Shown: in pieces, positions 25,681 to 32,604 of the stretch | How positions within the stretch are numbered: position 1 is the stretch's first letter | Layout of the letters: each line of letters starts with the position of its first letter | Source of the DNA: Anaerolineaceae bacterium | GTDB taxonomy: Bacteria; Chloroflexota; Anaerolineae; Anaerolineales; Anaerolineaceae | Length of the DNA stretch: 34,864 bases | Direction: 5' to 3' | NCBI GenBank assembly: GCA_028714615.1 | Contig: JAQTMA010000015.1 | Span: 1 to 34,864 of the forward strand | The notes under the pieces: generated by a model | The model's input: only the letters and a program-made list of their open reading frames with translations | Told to the model about the DNA's origin: nothing | Database searches by the model: none | Translations under genes and position numbers: made by a program

Positions 25681-28467
25681 ATGCTCGAATCCTGGATCCT
25701 CGCCAAGCTCGAACCTTATCATGCCTCGCGCACCATCATCCTGCGCGATCCGCAGCGTATGGTCCAACCCGGCGCCCGGGCGGTAGACGGCTGGGCGCAG
25801 GAGCACGGCTTTACCGTGCTATTCTGCACTGGCAACTTGGCCCTGCGTGAGATGGTCGAGCCGCTGCGCGGCGATCCCGATGCCAGGGTGCTGCTGGTGG
25901 ACCGCAGCCGTGGGGATGGCCTACTCTTCTATCCCGACCTGGAACCCACTGCCCCGCAACACCCGGTCGAGATCTCGCTTCGCGACTACTTGGTGGAGAA
26001 AACCGGTGACCCCGCCTGGCCTGGGCTGGTCAACGATCGCAACCTGTCCCGCCTGATCCTGGGCAACCTGGATGGGACGATGGCGGCACACGGCAACCTG
26101 CGCGGCATCTCACCCACCCGCTTCAGCGACAGCGATCTGTACAAGATCATCCTGGGAGCGGTATTGAGCATCAACCCGTTCGCAAAGCTCAGCCCAAGCC
26201 AGGTGCGCCGGCTGTGCCTGGAGCAGCACGCCGCGCTGGACGAGCTCAACCGCGTCCTGCCGCCAGAGATCAGCGAGACATTGCGCAAAATGGTCGAGAG
26301 CGCCCCGCGCCCCTTCTGCTGGCTGCTGGACCGCGACCCGGAGCTAATCATCCGCGCCTTCGCGCTCTCTGCGCTGCTGCACCAGCACGGCCTGGACCAC
26401 GCGCTATTGTTGCCCAACTTTGACCCAGCCCTGCATGAGTATAAAGTTATCGAGGCGGCTACCCTGGATGCCTCCCTGCAAGACCAGCTGGAGAGCGACC
26501 CCGACCGCACCCTGGCGGACGTCCAGAAGGTGGAAGACTTCCTCCGCGAAGACCCGCAGCGCTTGCGCCTGCTGCTGCACGACCAGCTCAATATCGGCGA
26601 TGGGCAGGCGGCTCAGGAAGTGCTCAAGCAGGAGCGCCTGTCGGGCCTGCTGCGCAGCATGGCGTTGGCCTCGCTGCTGGTCGACCTGGTACTGAACCAG
26701 GACTGGCGGAAACACCGCAAGGTGCTGGCGCAGATTGAAAAACAGGAGCAGGGCGCCAAATTCCCGGTGATGCGCCGGCCGACCGAGCAGTGGCAACAGT
26801 TGTTGGCTGCTTACCGCCGCGGCATCGCCCTGTATGAACTGACGGAAAAGCTCAGGGAACAATATCTGGATCTGAAGGTGGCGCAAACGGAGAACCTTGA
26901 ATTTGCCCGCTTCGACCAGTTGTGGAACCATGAACGGCTCAACCGCCTGGATTATTTCGTCTCCGATCTGGAGCGTATGCTGCGTGTGGGGGATATCCTG
27001 CCGGTTTCGCATGCTGCCCTGTGGCCGGAATTTGAGCAAACCTGGAACGCCGCCCGCCAGAAATTCAAGGAAACGAGTGAGGTCATCGATCAGGTCTTCC
27101 GGGTGATCAACCGCCAGTTCCAGGACCTCTACCTCAAGAATTACACCAAGTGGATCCAGCAGCCCGATTCCCCGGTCGTGTTCACCCACCAGTTCCTGCC
27201 GCGCCTGCTCCAGGCGCACTGGGATCCGAAGTCGGGCCAAAAAGCTGTGGTGCTGGTGTTTGATGGACTGCGCACCGACGCCTGGGACGAGCTGGTCCGC
27301 CCGGTGCTGGAAGAGCGCTACGAGCTGCTCGAAAGCCGCCCTGGCAGCGCCCTGATCCCGACCGAAACGGAGTTGAGCCGCAAGGCGATTGCCGCCGGCT
27401 GCTTGCCAGCCGACTTCCCCATTAAGAGCAAGCGTGAATTGGACCTGCTCTCCGCCTGGCTCAAGAGCCACATGGGCATCGCCCCTCAGTTTGAGGTGGT
27501 GCGCGACGTTGATACGGTCGCTTCGGGGATGACCGTGCAGTACCGCTCGAAGCAGCTCGACTACATTGTCTTCAACTTTACCGACGATAACCTGCACCAC
27601 AACCCGCAGGAGCTGGCCCTCATCTATAAAACGACCGTGAATGAAATTATCCGCCAGGACGTGCGCAGCGTGCTGCGCGAGCTGCCCAGCGACGCGCTCG
27701 TCTTCGTCACCAGCGACCACGGCTTCACCCCGATGGCTTCCGACCCGATCGACGTGGGAGAAGCGGTCGTGGGGGATGCAAACCTGGTCAAGTACCCCTG
27801 CGTGCGGGCTGCCCATAACTTCAGCGGAGCGGACGCCAAAAAGGTGGTTTCGTTCGACATCCGCGCCCTCAAGATCCCCATCCCGGATGTTGCGCACGGC
27901 ATGGATGCGGTGACATGCGTACTGTTTGCCCGCCCGGGGTACGTGTTCCGCAGGCAGGCCTGTCGTACCAGCCCCGACCGCTACGGTCACGGCGGCTTGA
28001 GCCTGGCTGAATGCATGGTCCCGATGGTGGTGATGGGACCCAAGAAGCAGGAACAGGGGGTTCTCTCTCTGGAAGAAGTTCACCAGACTGGGACCATGAT
28101 CGAGGGTGAGCCGCTGGAGATGGAGATCCGGGTCAAATCGAGCCAGTGGATAGTGAACGGTTTCCCCATCACCATCTCTTTCAGCCAGAATCATATCCCA
28201 ACCCGCAAAGAGTTCTATAACGGGGTGGAAAAGACCTACCGGGTCGGGTGGAAACCGGTGATGCCGGAAATTACGGAAGAGCACCGCAGCCGGGGAACTG
28301 TCGAATTTCCGGTGACGGTCATGCTGAGCTACCGGCTGAAGGAGCAGTCCTACCGGGTGAGCAAGACGGTGGACATGCGCGTCCGGCTGGATTCGACGCG
28401 CCTACGCAGGAGAATCGATTCTAAGCTGGATTTGATGATGGGAAAGCTGCCCAAAGAGACGAAATAA
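25681..28467 (+). CDS. pglZ: BREX alkaline-phosphatase-superfamily protein PglZ
   Basis: This 928-aa protein carries the PglZ domain in its second half. The metal-site text VLVFDGLRTDAW (D528) is followed by NFTDDNLHH, VFVTSDHGFTP (D679-H680) and RYGHGGLSLAECMVPMVV, in the order seen in alkaline-phosphatase-superfamily enzymes. The first half is helical and probably binds BrxB-like partners. I chose the ATG at 25681 because AAGGTG ends six bases before it; a GTG at 25672 lies within that ribosome site. PglZ is the hallmark protein of BREX and is essential in tested systems, though its substrate is not settled. Codon use is GC-rich, like brxC, and contrasts with the genes on both sides. Confidence 0.92.
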   Translation: MLESWILAKLEPYHASRTIILRDPQRMVQPGARAVDGWAQEHGFTVLFCTGNLALREMVEPLRGDPDARVLLVDRSRGDGLLFYPDLEPTAPQHPVEISLRDYLVEKTGDPAWPGLVNDRNLSRLILGNLDGTMAAHGNLRGISPTRFSDSDLYKIILGAVLSINPFAKLSPSQVRRLCLEQHAALDELNRVLPPEISETLRKMVESAPRPFCWLLDRDPELIIRAFALSALLHQHGLDHALLLPNFDPALHEYKVIEAATLDASLQDQLESDPDRTLADVQKVEDFLREDPQRLRLLLHDQLNIGDGQAAQEVLKQERLSGLLRSMALASLLVDLVLNQDWRKHRKVLAQIEKQEQGAKFPVMRRPTEQWQQLLAAYRRGIALYELTEKLREQYLDLKVAQTENLEFARFDQLWNHERLNRLDYFVSDLERMLRVGDILPVSHAALWPEFEQTWNAARQKFKETSEVIDQVFRVINRQFQDLYLKNYTKWIQQPDSPVVFTHQFLPRLLQAHWDPKSGQKAVVLVFDGLRTDAWDELVRPVLEERYELLESRPGSALIPTETELSRKAIAAGCLPADFPIKSKRELDLLSAWLKSHMGIAPQFEVVRDVDTVASGMTVQYRSKQLDYIVFNFTDDNLHHNPQELALIYKTTVNEIIRQDVRSVLRELPSDALVFVTSDHGFTPMASDPIDVGEAVVGDANLVKYPCVRAAHNFSGADAKKVVSFDIRALKIPIPDVAHGMDAVTCVLFARPGYVFRRQACRTSPDRYGHGGLSLAECMVPMVVMGPKKQEQGVLSLEEVHQTGTMIEGEPLEMEIRVKSSQWIVNGFPITISFSQNHIPTRKEFYNGVEKTYRVGWKPVMPEITEEHRSRGTVEFPVTVMLSYRLKEQSYRVSKTVDMRVRLDSTRLRRRIDSKLDLMMGKLPKETK

Positions 28468-28484
28468 CAGAAATGCAAAGGATA

Positions 28485-28508
28485 AATCGGTTGAATTATT
28501 GACCGATT
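28485..28508. promoter_or_regulatory. Operator-like inverted repeat of the TAC module
   Basis: AATCGGT (28485-28491) and ACCGATT (28502-28508) are perfect reverse complements separated by 10 bases, so equivalent bases lie 17 bp apart. The right arm overlaps the -35 box of the module's promoter. HigA-type antitoxins repress their own promoters through such repeats; the assignment here is inference. Confidence 0.6.
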
Positions 28509-28527
28509 ATATCTTTTGTGATATATT
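28499..28527 (+). promoter_or_regulatory. Promoter of the toxin-antitoxin-chaperone module
   Basis: TTGACC (28499-28504) and TATATT (28522-28527) are spaced by exactly 17 bases. The start point would be near 28534, and the toxin ATG is at 28548. It shows that the module can be transcribed independently of the BREX operon around it. Confidence 0.65.
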
Positions 28528-28547
28528 TGCTGACATCAGGAGCAATC

Positions 28548-28904
28548 ATGCCATTCCAACCAACATGGAAGGTCGACCCATTTGTTGATGAAGGTGGGGT
28601 CTGTCCGGTCATGGATTATATCTTCACTGGCCATAGCGAAAAAGAAGTCGCTATTATCATGCAGGTTATCACCACGCTTCAAAACCGAGGTCCTGAAATT
28701 CGAGGTTCAAAAATGGACGATCGGATCCGAGGACCAATCCGTGAGTTGCGGAAGGACAGGCATCGCATCCTGTATGCCCAAGTAGGTAATACTTTTGTTC
28801 TCCTATCAGCATTCTTGAAGGAAACACAAAAAACACCACCAGAAGAAATCGATCTAGCAGAAAGGCGCTTGGAGATATACAGGCGTACTCATCCAGATGG
28901 CTAG
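28548..28904 (+). CDS. higB: HigB-type toxin (RelE fold, phage Gp49-like)
   Basis: This 118-aa protein has the text of Gp49-like HigB toxins: IRELRKDRHRILYAQVGNTF, followed by VLLSAFLKETQKTPPEEI and the helix DLAERRLEIYRR. HigB toxins cleave mRNA on or near the ribosome. The ATG at 28548 has CAGGAG 5 bases upstream; the frame opens earlier at a GTG (28518), which would lie inside the promoter. Toxin-first order, with the HTH antitoxin downstream, is usual for HigBA. It stands between two BREX core genes and has its own promoter and operator. The arginines in the REL-R-R stretch are consistent with an active toxin. Confidence 0.85.
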   Translation: MPFQPTWKVDPFVDEGGVCPVMDYIFTGHSEKEVAIIMQVITTLQNRGPEIRGSKMDDRIRGPIRELRKDRHRILYAQVGNTFVLLSAFLKETQKTPPEEIDLAERRLEIYRRTHPDG

Positions 28905-28945
28905 TCGTGTGGCAGCGAATAATAAATGATGAAAGGTAGCAAATC

Positions 28946-29440
28946 ATGGGAGACTTTAACGAGTTCCTGAAAGAGCAGTTGAAAAACCCGAAAATCAGGC
29001 GGGAGTATTACCGTTTAAATCCTTATTATCGACTAAGTGACCTGCTAGTATTGCTCCGGAAACTTCGTGGTATCACTCAACAGGAGCTTGCTCAGAAATC
29101 AAATACGACTCAAGCGGTGGTTTCACGGCTAGAGAACGTTTCCGTTCATTGTTCTTTGGAAACTGTCGTACGGCTGGCCGAAGCAATGGATGCCGTGGTT
29201 GAACTGAAGCTCGTTCCAGTTGAGGAACTTCAAGCCGAGCTGGAGGCTGAGCAAACGGGTAGCGGGTGTTCTGAAGGAGGCGGCACAATGGGCGAGCAAG
29301 GGGCGGTTTTCTTTGGGAAGTCGGAAAAATCCGCACAGCCCAGCATCCAGTGGTACCAGGCTCCCGCTACGGCGTTTGGAGTCACGATTGGCGCTGCACC
29401 CAAACAGGGACGGAAAATCAAGCATCCGGAGATTGCATGA
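28946..29440 (+). CDS. higA: HigA-type antitoxin with extended C-terminus (chaperone-addicted)
   Basis: The 164-aa protein has a Cro/C1-type HTH domain at residues 31-90 (LVLLRKLRGITQQELAQKSN, TTQAVVSRLE). The remaining 70 aa are unusual for HigA: a Gly/Ser/Glu-rich stretch, then QPSIQWYQAPATAF around W136, then a basic tail. In the known TAC systems a C-terminal extension of the antitoxin (ChAD) makes it unstable unless a SecB-like chaperone binds it; this extension fits that part, and the gene for such a chaperone follows directly. The stop overlaps the next start in ATGATG. It should bind the repeat at 28485-28508 and neutralise HigB. The antitoxin call is firm; the ChAD role is inference from family knowledge. 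Confidence 0.8.
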   Translation: MGDFNEFLKEQLKNPKIRREYYRLNPYYRLSDLLVLLRKLRGITQQELAQKSNTTQAVVSRLENVSVHCSLETVVRLAEAMDAVVELKLVPVEELQAELEAEQTGSGCSEGGGTMGEQGAVFFGKSEKSAQPSIQWYQAPATAFGVTIGAAPKQGRKIKHPEIA

Positions 29441-29946
29441 TGGCAAGACGCAAGAGCACCCCACAGCCTACCGAGATGGACGTCACCTCGCCCGAGAAGC
29501 AGTACCCGATTCAATGCGAGTCCGTCTGTCTGGTCACCTCCTCCTTCCAACCGTTAGATCTTGCAAAAGAGGAGTGCAAAGACTCCCGGTTTACGTTCAA
29601 GATCCGCGCAGATGTAGATGAAAACCATGCCTTCTCCCAGTTAGACACCCGCGTGGTCTTCATCCCCGGTGCAGAAAATGAGCCTCCCCGGGGATATGTG
29701 CTGCAATTCGTGCTTCTGGGTGTCTTTACCGCATCTGAGCCAACTCCGGCGGAGGTATTGACCGATTTCGCCCGCATGTTTACCCTCTCCATCCTGTGGC
29801 CGTATGCGCGCGAGTACGCCAGCGACCAGTTCCGCCGGGCGGGTGAAGTCTTCGATGCGTTACCGATTATCAATCCTCAGGTGGTGACAGAGGGCTTGTT
29901 GAAGAACAATTTGATTGAGGTAAGGCAGACATCCTTGCCCGCCTGA
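29437..29946 (+). CDS. SecB-like chaperone of a TAC module
   Basis: The 169-aa protein resembles SecB. It has beta-strand text in the middle (YVLQFVLLGVFTASE) and the well-conserved closing motif WPYAREYASDQFRRAG (from residue 121), followed by LPIINPQVV, which corresponds to the LPPINF ending of SecB proteins. The N-terminus is basic and extended. Translation starts at ATG 29437 (overlapping the antitoxin stop) or 29440. It probably binds the C-terminal extension of the antitoxin and so keeps the toxin inhibited, as with SecB-TA of Mycobacterium tuberculosis. It is unlikely to be the cell's general export chaperone, given its place directly behind HigA. Confidence 0.8.
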   Translation: MMARRKSTPQPTEMDVTSPEKQYPIQCESVCLVTSSFQPLDLAKEECKDSRFTFKIRADVDENHAFSQLDTRVVFIPGAENEPPRGYVLQFVLLGVFTASEPTPAEVLTDFARMFTLSILWPYAREYASDQFRRAGEVFDALPIINPQVVTEGLLKNNLIEVRQTSLPA

Positions 29947-30006
29947 GGTAACGGCTGACAGGGATGTCCGCTTTTACTTTTCGCGGATTCCGCAGGCACC
30001 GGGACA

Positions 30007-30024
30007 GGGTTATCCGCCTAACCC
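30007..30024. repeat. 6-bp inverted repeat GGGTTA-N6-TAACCC
   Basis: Perfect arms lie 61 bases after the SecB-like gene and about 85 bases before the next gene. There is no T-run behind it, so it is a poor intrinsic terminator. It could be an operator for the following genes. Nothing else stands out in the 161-base gap. Confidence 0.3.
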
Positions 30025-30107
30025 ATCCCCTCGTAGGTTGTTCTATGTTCGATTGGTGAACTCCAATCACAAAAACTGAGGTGAGGGGAAACGAGACAAG
30101 ATTAAAA

Positions 30108-30872
30108 ATGTTTGTGAGTGGCATATCGGATTCCGCCATCAAACGCTTGATAAATACTGAACTCTTCTATCCCTGTAGCGGAGAAGATTTTTATGCTCCC
30201 ATCGCTACCTTTTCACCCTGGGTATCTGATTTCTGGTTTGTCGATATCGCTTACTTCAATAATGCCCACCCAGAACGATGCCGTCCACTTTTGAACAATA
30301 ATCCGGATTATGACCTACTTGGAATAAAAGTACGTCTTCCACACATCCCAAATTCGGATTGGACCTCAGATCCGATGTATAAAAACAATCCCCCATATAT
30401 TCTGACAGAGACTTACCTGCATACCCCAACCGGACGTACTATCCAAATTCACCGGCACCGCCGGCGTGGTCCTTCAGCTTTGCGTTCAGAAATAAAACGA
30501 TTAGGGGTTTTCTTTTACCGCCGGGATAGTGATGAGGGTGGGAGCGCAACCCATTGGTTGGTTTTTCGACAGAGGGCAGTCTTGAAAGACCATGTCAAGC
30601 CACTGATCTATGAAGTGTTGGAAAAAACCGTGGATGGAGGCCTGATTGTGACAGATGGCTCTATGATGGAACTGCCGATTTATCCACACAACCCATACGC
30701 TGAGCTCGCCCGGTTCCATTGTAAAAACGATTCCCGAGGTGAGCAGGCCAGTGACCTCATGGAACCCTTTATTGACCTGCTTGGTAATCAATTTACATGT
30801 ATCGGTTATTTGGGGGAGGGTTATGGACCAACCCTCATATGGAAAGTCGATAAGCCAAAGTATTTAGGGTAA
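30108..30872 (+). CDS. 254-aa protein of unknown function
   Basis: The protein has a compact globular sequence with YPCSGEDFYAPIATF near the N-terminus, then SDFWFVDIAYF. The central basic segment IQIHRHRRRGPS could contact nucleic acid. VFFYRRDSDEGGS and YLGEGYGPTLIW follow. No family is recognised with confidence. The ATG at 30108 lacks a good ribosome site; a GTG at 30081 in the same frame would add 9 residues and is a real alternative. It is the first gene of a group that continues with an ADP-ribosylglycohydrolase and a CxxC protein. A functional tie to the glycohydrolase is plausible from position alone. Confidence 0.55.
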   Translation: MFVSGISDSAIKRLINTELFYPCSGEDFYAPIATFSPWVSDFWFVDIAYFNNAHPERCRPLLNNNPDYDLLGIKVRLPHIPNSDWTSDPMYKNNPPYILTETYLHTPTGRTIQIHRHRRRGPSALRSEIKRLGVFFYRRDSDEGGSATHWLVFRQRAVLKDHVKPLIYEVLEKTVDGGLIVTDGSMMELPIYPHNPYAELARFHCKNDSRGEQASDLMEPFIDLLGNQFTCIGYLGEGYGPTLIWKVDKPKYLG

Positions 30873-30948
30873 TGCACGAGATCAGTATAGCCCAGCAATG
30901 TTTTGTTTCTTTGAAGTGTATCTGCTGAAGGGATTTGGAGGAGATTAT

Positions 30949-31749
30949 ATGATCGGAGCTATTGCTGGTGACATTATAGGATCCGTCTACGAAGGCAGGC
31001 GAAGGAACATAAAGACGACGGATTTCCCGCTTTTCTCTCCTTACTGCCGCTTTACGGACGATACTGTTCTTACAGTAGCCCTGGCTGATTCCATCCTCAC
31101 TGGGATTCCTTACGTTGGTAAGCTAAAGGAATACTATCGTGCCTATCCTGACGCTGGGTACGGTGGTTCATTTCATCAGTGGGCAAGTTCAGATGACTGT
31201 AGCCCGTACTATAGCTATGGAAATGGATCGGCGATGCGGGTCAGCCCGGTAGGATTTGCTTATAACACATTGGAGAAGGTACTTCTAGAAGCGGAACGAA
31301 GCGCCGTAGTGACTCATAACCATCCGGAGGGGATCAAAGGCGCGCAGGTGGTTGGTGCCTGTATCTTTCTAGCGCGCCAGGGTGAGGCAAAACCCAGAAT
31401 CCGGTCGTATGTCGAAGAAACATTTGGATATGATCTGTCGGAAACGATCGATCATATCCGGTCTTGGTACAGTTTTGATGTCAGTTGCCAGGGGAGCGTC
31501 CCCCAGGCGATCACGGCTTTTTTGGATTCGGAAGATTTTGAAGACGCCATTCGCAAAGCGATCTCGATTGGTGGGGACAGCGATACGATTGCGTGTATCG
31601 CCGGCGGGATTGCCGAAGCTTATTATGGGGGAGTTCCGCTAGCCATCGTAAATACTGTTCATCAAATTCTTGATGCCAAGCTGCAAGGGATGGTAACACG
31701 GTTTCGGAGAGAATATCCCTTCCCAACCGTGCCACCTTGTGAAATCTAA
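30949..31749 (+). CDS. ADP-ribosylglycohydrolase family protein (DraG-like)
   Basis: The 266-aa protein begins IGAIAGDIIGSVYEG, the standard opening of the family. It carries the metal-binding motif FTDDTVLT (TDDT at 36-39) and the C-terminal motif IGGDSDTIACIAGG (D210 and D212). All the acidic residues of the two-metal site appear present, so it should be an active hydrolase that removes ADP-ribose from a modified target. I chose the ATG at 30949 because GGAGGAG lies 5 bases upstream; a longer reading from 30898 would add a hydrophobic stretch foreign to the family. It ends exactly where the next gene starts. In this setting it may reverse ADP-ribosylation linked to phage attack or control an unseen transferase. 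The target is unknown. Confidence 0.88.
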   Translation: MIGAIAGDIIGSVYEGRRRNIKTTDFPLFSPYCRFTDDTVLTVALADSILTGIPYVGKLKEYYRAYPDAGYGGSFHQWASSDDCSPYYSYGNGSAMRVSPVGFAYNTLEKVLLEAERSAVVTHNHPEGIKGAQVVGACIFLARQGEAKPRIRSYVEETFGYDLSETIDHIRSWYSFDVSCQGSVPQAITAFLDSEDFEDAIRKAISIGGDSDTIACIAGGIAEAYYGGVPLAIVNTVHQILDAKLQGMVTRFRREYPFPTVPPCEI

Positions 31750-32589
31750 ATGGAAAACCTGATCGATTTCATCCTCAACCATCCCAAATGCACGAAATTG
31801 ATGTGCCCCACTTGCGGCGGACTTCTTGCTTTCAACAGCGAACTACATATTTGGATCGAGGCAAATTCAATCGATCTCCAAAAAGAAGTGGAAAGGCTGT
31901 CTCCAGAATCCCTCGAAGGTCTCGAAAATTGGCCTGTACTGATGGATCAGGTTCTGCATGCATTTCCAAAAAATAGTGACCTTGAGCATATTTATCAATC
32001 GTGGCAAAGGCAGACTGGCCGGGTACCGGGCTTTGATCGCTTTCTGATCACCCATGCCCCCGCAGGCAGTTGCGTGATCGAAGAGGACTCGCACTGGATA
32101 GAAGCCTGTCTGACCGGTGAGCTGCATTCATTTAGTGAAGATGAGCTCACGATGGTTGAACAATTCCTTGGGCAAGATATTCATTTATTTCCAAGCGTTC
32201 AAAGGCAAAGACAATTCCTCCAGGATATGCGTGTAGCCAGAAACGAATTGAAGCAGCGCGAAAATGAGGAAAAGCTCGCCCGAGCGGATGCTAATAGGAT
32301 TGAGTGGAATGAGACGGTCCGCCGGATAAGCGGGCTGGATGCTTTAACTCGACTGCGAGAAATCCTACTCGATGAGAGATGGCCATTATGCGATTTTCCA
32401 AATGAATGGGCAGATATCCCCACGGCCTGTTTCGACGGTCTCAGTAGCAGCGAACTTACACTCTGGATCCGCCGATTGACGAGAAGAATCAGCCGCCACG
32501 AGAAAGGTCCGTGGAAGGATCTACGATCCAGATTGTTCCATCAGCGGCAAACCGTTTACAATCAGGAACATCTTCGAAAAACCGATTGA
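31750..32589 (+). CDS. 279-aa protein with N-terminal CxxC motif, unknown function
   Basis: The ATG abuts the stop of the glycohydrolase gene with no spacer, so the two are translationally coupled. Residues 14-24 (CTKLMCPTCGG) look like half a zinc knuckle. A second metal-binding pair is not evident, so metal binding is uncertain. The rest is helical and charged, with a coiled-coil-like stretch (QRQRQFLQDMRVARNELKQR) and a basic C-terminus (LWIRRLTRRISRH). I know no family for it. The coupling suggests it works with the glycohydrolase, perhaps as its target or adaptor; this is inference. BrxL begins 15 bases after its stop. Confidence 0.6.
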   Translation: MENLIDFILNHPKCTKLMCPTCGGLLAFNSELHIWIEANSIDLQKEVERLSPESLEGLENWPVLMDQVLHAFPKNSDLEHIYQSWQRQTGRVPGFDRFLITHAPAGSCVIEEDSHWIEACLTGELHSFSEDELTMVEQFLGQDIHLFPSVQRQRQFLQDMRVARNELKQRENEEKLARADANRIEWNETVRRISGLDALTRLREILLDERWPLCDFPNEWADIPTACFDGLSSSELTLWIRRLTRRISRHEKGPWKDLRSRLFHQRQTVYNQEHLRKTD

Positions 32590-32604
32590 TAGAAAGAGGC
32601 TCTG

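Noticed and set aside
26404..28284. 626-codon open frame on the - strand inside pglZ
   Set aside because: It lies wholly antisense to a certain PglZ; GC-rich codon use leaves such antisense frames open, and its translation has no family text.
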